Source: Pieris napi
Taxonomy: Eukaryota > Arthropoda > Insecta > Lepidoptera > Pieridae
Assembly (NCBI RefSeq): GCF_905475465.1
Contig: NC_062250.1
Location: forward strand, 9,136,501-9,200,500
Direction: 5' to 3'
DNA length: 64,000 bases
The first letter of the stretch is position 1. Each line of letters begins with the position of its first letter. A program made the position numbers and the translations under genes. Below, one piece after another: positions 44,886 through 55,900 of the stretch. The notes beneath the pieces are model-generated. The model saw nothing but the letters and a program-made list of their open reading frames with translations, was not told the DNA's origin and did not search any database.

Positions 44886-45329
44886 TAAGATACAGGTGCT
44901 ATAAACATATGGTGCTATAACAAACAGATGTTTAATCGTCATAATTTTGGTTTCTTGGTAGATTTTATTAGTGTGTGTTAAAATTTTTTATCTAAATAAT
45001 GCTTTAATTAATAAATTTTTTAGTGTTTGTATGTTAAAAATTAACGGTCTGCTTAATCCATTAACCATCTGTAAGTACTTTTATAAACAATACATTAACT
45101 GCATACTGTTCACAAATAGGTCGCGCTCTGGCGAAGACTCAAAAAAGCTATTAAATTGCAAAACCATTGCGGGTTTGGAAGTATAACGCTGTACTAGTAC
45201 AAGTAGTACACAGCAAAAAGCTATCGGCAGCAGTTCTAGTTGTCCGGAACAAATATTTTCATTACAATTTCTAGCAAACATTTGCTTTCAGTCCCTTTCT
45301 TTATTATCAAATTTGTAAAAAAGTATATT

Positions 45330-45380
45330 GATACGCCTACACGCCAAGTTCTTTTATAAAGCGGCGATAATCTTAAAAAG
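45330..45380 (+). repeat. Direct repeat, left copy
   Basis: gatacgcctacacgccaagt then tttataaagcggcgataatc; a second copy with about five changes at 46,071-46,120. The pair flanks the MITE at 45,452-46,047. Confidence 0.85.
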
Positions 45381-45451
45381 TTAAGTTATTTTTTTGGATA
45401 ATACATTTTTTGTATTTAGGAATTTACTTAAATCAACATTTTTCTCTTATA

Positions 45452-46047
45452 CAGTGTAAACTCTGTTTATAACAAATTCCAAGGGACCGAGTACTTTGTT
45501 CGTTATAGAGAGTTTTCGTTATATGAAGTGAGAAAAAAAAATTTAACCAATTACCTACTGTAATTTCTAATTGTATACTATATGTATATTAATAGGTAAA
45601 TTATTCTCAACACATATTAAAATATCGCATTTCTTTTACTGGCCATCTTGACAGTATCAAAGTTTGTTTACGACTGATAATACACGATAGGTGGTGGTGG
45701 TGCGTTTAGAACTGAGACCAAAATTTACTACAATGTAATCTAAGAATAATGGCTCACGTGGTAATGCAATTAACAATAACAAAGGAGAGACGGCTGTTTA
45801 TGACCTCAGGTGTCTTTCTTAGCAATTTCGGCACCTCAAAAGGTTAGTTTCGTAAGCTGATTATAAATACACTTAAGTATGTTGTTGATGTCTTAATATG
45901 ACTAAATTTCTTCGTTATAGAGAGTTGCTGTTGCGTTACAAAGAGTGAATTAATGTATGGGATTTGAGTTAAACCAAACAATTGTAACTACATTACGTTA
46001 TATAGAGTTTTTCGTTATAACGATGACGTCATAAAGAGTTTACACTG
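45452..46047. mobile_element. Pogo/Tc1-like MITE
   Basis: Ends are inverted (left cagtgtaaactctgttta, complement of right cagtgtaaactctttatga) and flanked by TA on both sides (45,450-45,451 and 46,048-46,049), the target duplication of Tc1/mariner/pogo elements. Inside both ends the word cgttatagagagtt recurs (45,500, 45,914, 46,003), a common subterminal feature of pogo/Tigger relatives. 596 bp and no transposase frame, so non-autonomous. Confidence 0.8.
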
Positions 46048-46070
46048 TATTTATTTTCTAAATAGTTTGC

Positions 46071-46120
46071 GATACGCCTACACGCCAAGTTTATTTATAA
46101 AACGACGATAATCTTAAGAA
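46071..46120 (+). repeat. Direct repeat, right copy
   Basis: gatacgcctacacgccaagt then tttataaaacgacgataatc; partner of 45,330-45,380. Confidence 0.85.
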
Positions 46121-46427
46121 CTAATTGATAGCAAGATCAGAACAGCGATAAAAGTTTCCAAGATAATATTCAATGTTTAATAACAAACTTATCCGGTTAT
46201 ACCTCATCAAAGTATATAAAGTTTTAGTTAAACCCTCTAATCTAGCTTGCTAATATTTAACAAACTTTACCTCAACTACTGTGCCTAAAACCACTTAAAG
46301 GCTTTGTTTGAGCCGTTTTTGACCCAAACTTATTATTTATGTCGTAAATAAATGAGTCGTTGGAAGAAACGAGCGACGTTATCGCTTCTTAGTGGTCTCT
46401 TTCGGGCATAAAAAATGTTTAAATTCA

Positions 46428-46627
46428 TTTTTTTTTATAGAACGGGGGGCAAACGGGCAGGAGGCTCACCTGATGTTAAGTGATACCGCCGCCCATTGAC
46501 ACTCTCAATGCCAGTAGGCTCGCGAGTGCGTTGCCGGCATTTTAAGAATTGGTACGCTCTTTTCTTGAAGGACCCTAAGTCGAATTGGTTCGGAAATAAT
46601 TCAGTGGGCAGCTGGTTCCACATATTG
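46428..46627 (-). mobile_element. Jockey/CR1-like LINE 3' fragment
   Basis: T-run, gaacggggggcaaacgggca, ggaggctcacctgatgttaa, gtgcgttgccggcattttaa, and the complement of W-N-Q-L-P-T-E-L-F-P. The 92-codon minus frame extends it into unrelated flank. Confidence 0.82.
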
Positions 46628-46629
46628 AA

Positions 46630-47305
46630 ATGTATTAAATAGCGAAGTATTTTAATAGCATTAGCATTAGCCATAATAACAAATGACTTTTTTAATATTG
46701 TCAATTCTAACAAGCTTCTTAATCAGATCCTCTGTAACTTCTATTATCGTGTAGTCAATGTTCTATACATTAGCAGAGTAACAATTTCGACCGATGTTGA
46801 TATACGGAAAAATAGTTTTTAGGCTAAAAATCAAAAGCAATATGAAACTAAATGAAATCATATTTGTTAATAACTCGACATGAATCGGTAAGTATCGCGG
46901 ATATGACGTGGAACTAGCGTTGGGGCCAATATTAAAAATGTACGGAAATACGCGAAAAGTCATCCGGTCCATCCGACCTAGGGCTGTCGCTCAAAGTAAT
47001 TAGACTTATGAGGCAATACCTCGTAAACGAAAAATACTTTAAATCGTTTACGATATAGGTTAAGAACGATACATGGTATGGGACAACAGAGCAGCAAGTG
47101 GGTGTATTTTATTTTAATTTTAAATACTAAAAATTTACTGAATAGGTATATCTACATACGTTAACATTCAATTTTAAGGTGCTTTTGTCGTTATTTCTCA
47201 AAATATCTTATACCCCGCTATTTTCATCCGTAAAATGTATCGAACCATAATTTTCTACGATATTAATTTACTAACATCAGCATAAACTACGACGTACCTT
47301 TAAAT
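46630..47305. other. AT-rich stretch, no gene seen
   Basis: The 69-codon minus frame at 46,763-46,972 has no recognisable domain. Confidence 0.5.
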
Positions 47306-47310
47306 ATATA

Positions 47311-47857
47311 TGTCGGGGAATGCTCGGATTATCAGGAAATGTTCTGATCGTGTCAATTCACCGCTAATTATTATTGTTACTTTGGTTAATCCTAGAGATT
47401 ACTTCTATAACTTTAAAGAATCATAATTTATTTTTATTAGAGTTGTTTTTATTTAATTGTTACATAATTTAGAATCATTACTTAACGAATTAAGAACGAA
47501 TGTTATTAAGACCAATCAGAGCCGAGCAAATGTCTCGGGTAGGGTCGAGGCGCCATCTAGACTTTGGCCAGTGCGCTCAGGGTCCAGGGAACGCAGGGTG
47601 GTGCTGATTGAGTATTCAGTGGAGCACTGTGGTGATGAGATATTAGATCACGTTGAGTCTATGTGATTTGTGGTTGAGTAGTTGTGATTACAAGTGAGAT
47701 CGGTGCCTTGAACCTGCTGCTCATTATAATTAAAGCTAAATTAAATACTGTACGATGATTACTCGTGTCTTATATGCTCGCACTTTGCCCACATGACGCC
47801 CACTAAACCCTCTAATGACCGTGTCCATACCAATGGAGTAACGATATTTTTCCGACA
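47311..47857 (+). mobile_element. Probable solo LTR
   Basis: Starts tgtcggggaatgctcggatt and ends gatatttttccgaca, so TGTCGG...CCGACA inverted tips of a 547-bp segment, as for LTR retrotransposons. The middle is GC-richer (47,520-47,720) than the flanks, and aattaaagctaaattaaat could hold a polyadenylation region. No internal gag/pol follows on either side and I see no clean 4-6 bp duplication, so the call is moderate. The 69-codon frame at 47,457 is not a gene. Confidence 0.45.
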
Positions 47858-47934
47858 GAGTGTCGATAATATATTCACATGAATATGTAAAAAGTCTTTT
47901 ACATAATGCGACAGGCTAAGAGGAGTTTCTTAAG

Positions 47935-48255
47935 TGGGTGTAATGCATTACGGTTAACCCCTACGGCGCGACTGCGTGGGGCAGAGGATTATATGGGAGC
48001 GGGATCTGTGCATACCTACTAAAACCACGGCAACACCTAGCTCCAACCGCTTCCTGACAAAAGAGACCCGTAGGAGGCCAGGACCCAGATGATCCAATCA
48101 CAGTAGCCTATGACAAATCAAAAGCTACCCGCACGGCAAAGCAAAAACTTGTGCTAATCGTTGGAAAATCCCATTCCGGCCGAGCAATGTGGTTAACAAA
48201 CAGTGAAAGCTGAGCTATCACCGCCCTTCAGGCCAAGCGACATTCCATTTTAATA
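47935..48255 (-). mobile_element. Possible R1-clade LINE 3' UTR remnant
   Basis: GC-rich island. Its catacctactaaaaccacgg resembles catacccactaaaaccacca at 50,003-50,025 in the 3' UTR of the intact R1-type LINE, and both follow a run of G/GC-rich sequence. No protein motif was read. Tentative. Confidence 0.3.
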
Positions 48256-48259
48256 AAAA

Positions 48260-49832
48260 ATCATAAAATGTGTTCCGAAATATTTCAATAAAATAAATAG
48301 AAATTTATTAGTATATTAGTATTTGTCGACAACCCTATAACTCCTTTGGGATATGAACTGTGGGAGTGTACATTTAACTTTGTACTACGTCCTATTCCCT
48401 ATTCGTGACTTCCAGTTTTTCAGTTAGTTAAAACTTTATATCGTGCGGTTTTGTGATAGCACTTGCAACAAATGTAGTTTTTAATTTCGTGCTTTATATT
48501 TTCTTACTTGTAAATCTCCATTGCTCAAAATACTACTACGTATGTTACCATGGTTACCGATTTTGCCATAAAACACTGTTGCCATGATAATTTCATACGG
48601 TTAATGTAACAAAAGCTTTCCGTGAAAAATTTGTCAATTACCGGATTCTAAATATATAACCCACTCAAAAATGGCATAGCTAACAAATTTTATCGAATCA
48701 AAACGTGTATATCTTATTTGCAGTGATTGTAAAGCATACAAAATGTCAGTTTTTTTTAATTTAAATAAATAAAAACCTAAAAGTTACAATTTAAAGATGG
48801 TAATATATATCTTAAGGTCTATTTTATTTAACAGTTTTGTTTTTCATTCTATAATTATAAACATGCCATTATATAAGATAATTTAGTGGACGACTGTAAA
48901 TATGTATAGGTACTACGTGTACATTATTTAATAACTTTAATGCTGACCTATTTTTGAAGCCAAACCATTCGCAGTTCGTCGCACCTCTACATTGTGAATC
49001 CGTACTCCAATTCTCTTAGTCAAGCTGAATCTGACAACGGCATTTATGAAATTGATGAATTTCATTTTGTTCGAACATATATTTGCCTTGAATTTCTAAT
49101 CGGTTGGACATGACGTCTTTTTAGCGGGATCTGCGTGTTTATGGGCTACAAAGGTTACTTCGTATTTGTGTGCATAGATGGTAGACAGGGTCCAAGGCGT
49201 GAAGGACGGACGGGCCTTTTTGACAGGTGCCTAGAGAACACTTTGCGGCAGGTGATAATAATAGTATACATTTATATGGACAGTATCACGTGGCGTACTG
49301 CGTGTGTTTTATAGGCAAATGCTACCAGGACCAGGACACACACAATTTCCTTTATTATGAACGGTCGCTTTCTGAATTGACGAATTCCAATATTAACTAT
49401 ATTAAATTTTGTCATTGTAGACCTAACATTTTTCTTTATGATTTTCGACAATATATAAGCAGTGCGAAAGTGTCACTAATGTACTTAATACGAGTCATGC
49501 CACACGTGTTATTGAACATAATGAGTAATATTTAAAATTCGAAAATTGAATTTTTTATTTGCTTCCCGCCGATTTAAAAATAGGTCTCCGGACACGAAAG
49601 AACGTAAGCCCCAAGGTTATGATTATTATATCTATGGAGTCAATATTGGCCTAAATCGGTTGAATTATGCATTCAAAGAGAATAAATTTCCGAGTCTCAT
49701 ATGGCAGCCTGTTAAGCCGCTTACCTGCAAGATGGTGGGCGGAGATTTGCGGTTCTAACTGTGCCCGTTACCTCATGACTTATGATTGCTATTTCAGCGT
49801 TTGAATTAATGTTACAGATATTTTCTACTGCG
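48260..49832. other. No gene recognised
   Basis: Last non-satellite stretch. A 102-codon plus frame (49,227-49,535) starts in a GC-richer patch but has no recognisable domain, no repeat partner and no splice-supported extension that I can see. A second frame (49,546-49,758) is likewise unrecognised. Confidence 0.45.
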
Positions 49833-49897
49833 TATTAATCTATATATATATATATAATGAAAATGGTCTTCGTTTGAGGCTCAATCCTAACCTAACC
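49833..49897 (+). repeat. Left edge of the satellite array: first monomer, 5' part
   Basis: Homology to the array begins at tattaa before the TC at 49,839. It then follows the monomer exactly (ataatgaaaatggtcttcgt, ttgaggctcaatcctaacct) up to cctaacc at 49,891-49,897, where the LINE poly(T) starts. Left of 49,833 the sequence is unrelated, so this is the array boundary. Confidence 0.92.
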
Positions 49898-49909
49898 TTT
49901 TTTTTTTTT
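49898..49909 (-). other. Poly(A) tail of the LINE
   Basis: Twelve T on the plus strand directly after cctaacc; marks the 3' end and the priming point of target-primed reverse transcription. Confidence 0.9.
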
Positions 49910-50158
49910 ATCCTGGGGAAACCCGATTACGGGCGCCCGCGCCTGGGCAAATTGTTAAATGGCGCGGGGAGTGTGGGGGTCAAGGTCTTAAAGCGATGAC
50001 CCCATACCCACTAAAACCACCAGGGCCCACTGTTCGCTATGGGACGAGGGCGGGTAACAGCTAGGCCTTTTCACCGCGCCCCGTCCAGCGAATGCCGCTT
50101 ACGCGACTCTCATAATAAGTTTATATTTATATACATATACACACACATAATTACAATT

Positions 50159-52936
50159 TTAAGAGGACTCCCCATGGACTTCCCGGGCCCTCTCGGCTTG
50201 CTCTTTACACCACATTACCACGCCACAGTATGTGGATAAAACTGTCCACTTCTCTAAATCGGCCACTGCCTTCTTTATTATTGTAGAAAGGCTCAGATCT
50301 GTCCCAAAAGCTGCAACCAGGTTGCGCCTTTCTTCCGCCCACGCCGGACAAGCCGCTAATGTGTGTGCGGCATCGTCAACAAGTTCCTGGCAATGGTGAC
50401 ACGCAGAGGTCAGTTCCCGTCTGATGCGGTGGAGGTATTTGCCAAAACAGCCGTGTCCTGATATGACCTGCACCAGACGAAAAGTCAAAGGACCACGCTT
50501 CTTCTCCAGCCACTCGTTCAGGACGGGCAAGATCGCATTTACCGTATTCCTTCCCATTTGTGCACCGTCCAACTCGGCCCTCCAATCTAGTATCACGCGC
50601 TGGCCGGCGTCCAGGCGCCAGGAGCGTATGGTCTCAGTGGCTGGTTCAGTTCCCGCTTCGCGTGCATCAGCCCTGCGCCAATAGACGTCAGCCAGAGCGG
50701 TAGCTTCGAGGTGCCAGGGTGCGGAACCTGCGATCAAACACACGGCATCGTATGACACCGTGCGATACGCCCGCGCAACCCTGATCATTATTGATTTTTG
50801 GGCTCGTCTGAGAATGTGTTTGTTTTGCCGGGACAACCTATCAGCCCATACTGGGCACCCGTACAGGGCTTGGGATTTAAGAACGCCGGAAAAGAGTCGG
50901 CGACAACCCTCACTCGGCCCGCCTAGATTCGGCATAATCCGGCTGAGAGCCAATGACGTGGCGGTGAGCTTCGGGGCAAGTGCCGCGAAGTGCGATCGAA
51001 ATGTCCACCTGGAATCTAGTACCAGGCCCAAATACTTCAAGGACTTTCCTACCTCAATGGACACTCCTGCAACGGCGATGTGCGCTCCCGCTGGAGGCGC
51101 TCGCCTTGGGCCGTGGAAACAGATCGCTTCGGACTTCTCCAGTGCGACACGCAGGCCGAGGTGTCTTATCTGCGCCACGACTTGAGCTACCCCAGCAGTC
51201 ACTCGACGACTCGCCTCGACGTAGGTACCGCCAGATGCCACAACCAAGGTATCATCGGCGTAACAGATCACCCGAACACCTAAGGGCAACGATGCTTGAA
51301 GAACACCATTATAGCCCATGTTCCACAGCAGAGGCCCGAGAACGGAACCCTGTGGCACACCGCATGTGACTCGGTAGCCTCTCCAAGCATCCCTACCAGG
51401 AAACACAATTTTACGATTAAGGAGGTACGACTCTACAAGCCTTTGGAGATATAATGGTATTCCATGATGCACTAAACCTCGCAGAATAGCCTCGTGAGGA
51501 ATGGTGTTGAAGGCGTTGGCAATGTCAAGGGATACCGCTATTGCAACACCACCCTGTTCCGTGGTCTCCTCGCTTATTTCTCGGACCTCTGCGATTGCGT
51601 CCACAGTTGACCGCGAACGCCGGAATCCAAACTGGGCACTGTGCAGATCTGGTCCGATAGTTTCCAGGTGTGTATTTATCCTTTTGGCCATGATCCGCTC
51701 TAGGATTTTGCCACTCTCATCCAGCAATACAATTGGGCGGTAAGCAGAGGGGGATGTTTCTGCTTTGCCGGGTTTCTTAATCAGCACTAATTTCCCAGTC
51801 TTCCAGGCTGAAGGAAACTCTCCCCTCCGCATTATCCGCGTCAACAAGCCGCAGAACCTCCACGCCATTTCTTCGTCTTTAAGGGCGAGAGCCCACACCT
51901 TGCCATGAAGGCCATCAGGGCCTGGGGCTGTGTTCTTAGCCACGATCCTTGCCAATGCTGCATCTAATTCTTCGCGTGTCACGCGCATTGACTCTTCGCT
52001 TGGAATCGAGTAGTTCGCTAATGTAGGTGTGCACCCATTTCCACACGGAAACAAAGTGGCTACCACTGAGTCAAGAAGCGAAGGTTGCATGCTAGACGTC
52101 AGTGGCGGCGCCCAGGGTCGCAATTTGCTCATTACAAGTCGAAAGGGGCGGCCCCAGGGGTCTTCTTGTAACGTATTAAGGAACTCATTCCAAGCTGTTT
52201 CTTTGGACTCCGCTATTGCTACCCTTAGGTTCCTTTTGGCAGCCTGGTAATCTACGTATAGCCGTTCCTCTTCCTCTTGACTACGACGTGCTTGTGGTCG
52301 GCGCCTATACCGCGTAAATATCCTTCGCGACCTCACACAGAACGATCGAAGAACAGCCAGTTCGTCGGACCACCAGTAAACCTTATTCCTCGGCCTCAAG
52401 ATTCGTACGCGGCTCATTGACACATCTGAAAGGTCCGCTAACGCTTTCGTATGCCACCGAACTTCATTTTCTATATCAGTATTCCTAATCGGGCCAGAAC
52501 ACCAAGACTTAACTATTGTCGCCTCTTCAAACACGACTCTATCCAACGACCTCAGCGACCATTTATTGCCGATTTCAGACGGAATGAGATTTTGTCCAGC
52601 TGGAGTGATACAGGACAATGGTAGGATTCGAAATTGGATATATCTATGATCCGACAATGATTCTACCTTTGTCATAACCTCCCAATCTTCCACGCGACGA
52701 GCAAGACAGGAACTCGCAAAAGTGACATCAACGATGGAGCCTCCCGCTCTGCGTACGCACGTATGCTCGGAGCCTTTATTTAGCACTGTCAGATTATACA
52801 TTGCGGCCCATCGTAACAGGGCCTGTCCTCGTCCACGGTCATCCAGCGTCCCCCACGCAGCCGACTTCGCGTTAAAGTCACCGGCGACGATTACCTCGTG
52901 GGGGCGGGCCCAATCGACCAGTGCGCCTATCTCGAC
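50159..52936 (-). CDS. R1-clade LINE ORF2 protein, 5' truncated: endonuclease end, reverse transcriptase, CCHC knuckle
   Basis: It copies element RNA into DNA at a nicked target. The first Met in frame is at 52,801 (880 codons to the taa at 50,159-50,161). The frame is open further up to 52,933, where 44 more residues include V-I-V-A-G-D-F-N-A-K, the GDFN motif of APE-type endonucleases. The Met is therefore internal and not the true start. Numbered from that Met: endonuclease SDH at 50-52; APGPDG 292-297; YRPI...GKILERI 354-370; FGFRRSRST 391-399; catalytic Asp 426 in SLDIANAF; GVPQGSVLGPLLWN 481-494; catalytic YADD 514-517; LKYLGLVLD 588-596. A C-terminal zinc knuckle C801-x2-C804-x8-H813-x4-C818 is typical of R1/TRAS/SART elements. 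No stop or frameshift interrupts it. The enzyme region looks intact, but without the endonuclease N-terminus and ORF1 it should not move itself. Antisense frames of up to 141 codons are shadows. Confidence 0.93.
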   Translation of the reverse strand, partial: VEIGALVDWARPHEVIVAGDFNAKSAAWGTLDDRGRGQALLRWAAMYNLTVLNKGSEHTCVRRAGGSIVDVTFASSCLARRVEDWEVMTKVESLSDHRYIQFRILPLSCITPAGQNLIPSEIGNKWSLRSLDRVVFEEATIVKSWCSGPIRNTDIENEVRWHTKALADLSDVSMSRVRILRPRNKVYWWSDELAVLRSFCVRSRRIFTRYRRRPQARRSQEEEERLYVDYQAAKRNLRVAIAESKETAWNEFLNTLQEDPWGRPFRLVMSKLRPWAPPLTSSMQPSLLDSVVATLFPCGNGCTPTLANYSIPSEESMRVTREELDAALARIVAKNTAPGPDGLHGKVWALALKDEEMAWRFCGLLTRIMRRGEFPSAWKTGKLVLIKKPGKAETSPSAYRPIVLLDESGKILERIMAKRINTHLETIGPDLHSAQFGFRRSRSTVDAIAEVREISEETTEQGGVAIAVSLDIANAFNTIPHEAILRGLVHHGIPLYLQRLVESYLLNRKIVFPGRDAWRGYRVTCGVPQGSVLGPLLWNMGYNGVLQASLPLGVRVICYADDTLVVASGGTYVEASRRVTAGVAQVVAQIRHLGLRVALEKSEAICFHGPRRAPPAGAHIAVAGVSIEVGKSLKYLGLVLDSRWTFRSHFAALAPKLTATSLALSRIMPNLGGPSEGCRRLFSGVLKSQALYGCPVWADRLSRQNKHILRRAQKSIMIRVARAYRTVSYDAVCLIAGSAPWHLEATALADVYWRRADAREAGTEPATETIRSWRLDAGQRVILDWRAELDGAQMGRNTVNAILPVLNEWLEKKRGPLTFRLVQVISGHGCFGKYLHRIRRELTSACHHCQELVDDAAHTLAACPAWAEERRNLVAAFGTDLSLSTIIKKAVADLEKWTVLSTYCGVVMWCKEQAERAREVHGESS

Positions 52937-55900
52937 TAACCTAACCTAACCTAACCTAACCTAACCTAACCTAACCTAAACCACTGATCGTATCGACATG
53001 AAACTACCACCATTCGATGCGAAATTTTTCCTAGATGGTTTATGGCTATTTATTTATTAATCTATATATATAATGAAAATGGTCTTCGTTTGAGGCTCAA
53101 TCCTAACCTTACCTAACCTAACCTAACCTAACCTAAACCACTGATCGTATCGACATGAAACTACCACCATTCGATGCGAAATTTTTCCTAGATGGTTTAT
53201 GGCTATTTATTTATTAATCTATATATATATAATGAAAATGGTCTTCGTTTGAGGCTCAATCCTAACCTAACCTAACCTAACCTAACCTAACCTAAACCAC
53301 TGATCGTATCGACATGAAACTACCACCATTCGATGCGAAATTTTTCCTAGATGGTTTATGGCTATTTATTTATTAATCTATATATATATAATGAAAATGG
53401 TCTTCGTTTGAGGCTCAATCCTAACCTAACCTAACCTAACCTAACCTAACCTAACCTAACCTAACCTAACCTAACCTAAACCACTGATCGTATCGACATG
53501 AAACTACCACCATTCGATGCGAAATTTTTCCTAGATGGTTTATGGCTATTTATTTATTAATCTATATATATATAATGAAAATGGTCTTCGTTTGAGGCTC
53601 AATCCTAACCTAACCTAACCTAACCTAACCTAATCTAAACCACTGATCGTATCGACATGAAACTACCACCATTCGATGCGAAATTTTTCCTAGATGGTTT
53701 ATGGCTATTTATTTATTAATCTATATATATATAATGAAAATGGTCTTCGTTTGAGGCTCAATCCTAACCTAACCTAACCTAACCTAACCTAACCTAAACC
53801 ACTGATCGTATCGACATGAAACTACCACCATTCGATGCGAAATTTTTCCTAGATGGTTTATGGCTATTTATTTATTAATCTATATATATATAATGAAAAT
53901 GGTCTTCGTTTGAGGCTCAATCCTAACCTAACCTAACCTAACCTAACCTAAACCACTGATCGTATCGACATGAAACTACCACCATTCGATGCGAAATTTT
54001 TCCTAGATGGTTTATGGCTATTTATTTATTAATCTATATATATATAATGAAAATGGTCTTCGTTTGAGGCTCAATCCTAACCTAACCTAACCTAACCTAA
54101 CCTAACCTAACCTAACCTAACCTAACCTAACCTAAACCACTGATCGTATCGACATGAAACTACCACCATTCGATGCGAAATTTTTCCTAGATGGTTTATG
54201 GCTATTTATTTATTAATCTATATATATAATGAAAATGGTCTTCGTTTGAGGCTCAATCCTAACCTTACCTAACCTAACCTAACCTAACCTAAACCACTGA
54301 TCGTATCGACATGAAACTACCACCATTCGATGCGAAATTTTTCCTAGATGGTTTATGGCTATTTATTTATTAATCTATATATATATAATGAAAATGGTCT
54401 TCGTTTGAGGCTCAATCCTAACCTAACCTAACCATACCTAAACCACTGATCGTATCGACATGAAACTACCACCATTCGATGCGAAATTTTTCCTAGATGG
54501 TTTATGGCTATTTATTTATTAATCTATATATATAATAAAAATGGTCTTCGTTTGAGGCTCAATCCTAACCTTACCTAACCTAACCTAACCTAACCTAAAC
54601 CACTGATCGTATCGACATGAAACTACCACCATTCGATGCGAAATTTTTCCTAGATGGTTTATGGCTATTTATTTATTAATCTATATATATATAATGAAAA
54701 TGGTCTTCGTTTGAGGCTCAATCCTAACCTAACCTAACCTAACCTAACCTAAACCACTGATCGTATCGACATGAAACTACCACCATTCGATGCGAAATTT
54801 TTCCTAGATGGTTTATGGCTATTTATTTATTAATCTATATATATATAATGAAAATGGTCTTCGTTTGAGGCTCAATCCTAACCTAACCTAACCTAAACCA
54901 CTGATCGTATCGACATGAAACTACCACCATTCGATGCGAAATTTTTCCTAGATGGTTTATGGCTATTTATTTATTAATCTATATATATATAATGAAAATG
55001 GTCTTCGTTTGAGGCTCAATCCTAACCTAACCTAACCTAACCTAACCTAACCTAACCTAACCTAAACCACTGATCGTATCGACATGAAACTACCACCATT
55101 CGATGCGAAATTTTTCCTAGATGGTTAATGGCTATTTATATATTAATCTATATATATATAATGAAAATGGTCTTCGTTTGAGGCTCAATCCTAACCTAAC
55201 CTAACCTAACCTAACCTAAACCACTGATCGTATCGACATGAAACTACCACCATTCGATGCGAAATTTTTCCTAGATGGTTTATGGCTATTTATTTATTAA
55301 TCTATATATATATAATGAAAATGGTTTTCGTTTGAGGCTCAATCCTAACCTAACCTAACCTAACCTAACCTAACCTAACCTAACCTAACCTAAACCACTG
55401 ATCGTATCGACATGAAACTACCACCATTCGATGCGAAATTTTTCCTAGATGGTTTATGGCTATTTATTAATTAATCTATATATATATAATGAAAATGGTC
55501 TTCGTTTGAGGCTCAATCCTAACCTAACCTAACCTAACCTAACCTAACCTAACCTAAACCACTGATCGTATCGACATGAAACTACCACCATTCGATGCGA
55601 AATTTTTCCTAGATGGTTTATGGCTATTTATTTATTAATCTATATATATATAATGAAAATGGTCTTCGTTTGAGGCTCAATCCTAACCTAACCTAACCTA
55701 ACCTAACCTAACCTAAACCACTGATCGTATCGACATGAAACTACCACCATTCGATGCGAAATTTTTCCTAGATGGTTTATGGCTATTTATTTATTAATCT
55801 ATATATATATAATGAAAATGGTTTTCGTTTGAGGCTCAATCCTAACCTAACCTAACCTAACCTAACCTAACCTAACCTAACCTAACCTAAACCACTGATC

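Larger units (their letters stand above)
49898..52936 (-). mobile_element. 5'-truncated R1-clade LINE in a telomere-type tract (TRAS-like)
   Basis: Minus-strand retrotransposon of about 3.04 kb. It has a poly(A) tail (plus-strand T12 at 49,898-49,909), a GC-rich 3' UTR (49,910-50,158) and ORF2. Upstream of the endonuclease remnant it stops at (CTAAC)n, so ORF1 and most of the endonuclease are missing, as after incomplete reverse transcription. Both junctions are CCTAA repeats: cctaacc|tttt on the left and cga|ctaacctaacc on the right. With the plus strand as primer, first-strand synthesis began after CC in CC|TAA, the nick reported for TRAS1-type endonucleases. The flanking pieces together make one satellite monomer. 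It is much better preserved than any other element here, so the insertion is recent. Clade from the protein; TRAS assignment from target and orientation. Confidence 0.88.

Noticed and set aside
49227..49758. Two adjoining frames of 102 and 70 codons as a possible host gene
   Set aside because: No recognisable domain, biased toward Tyr/Ile/Asn as in AT-rich noise, and no supporting exon structure visible.
50760..51369. Open frames of 141 and 129 codons on the plus strand
   Set aside because: They lie antisense to the reverse transcriptase ORF and show no domain; GC-rich coding sequence often leaves such shadow frames.
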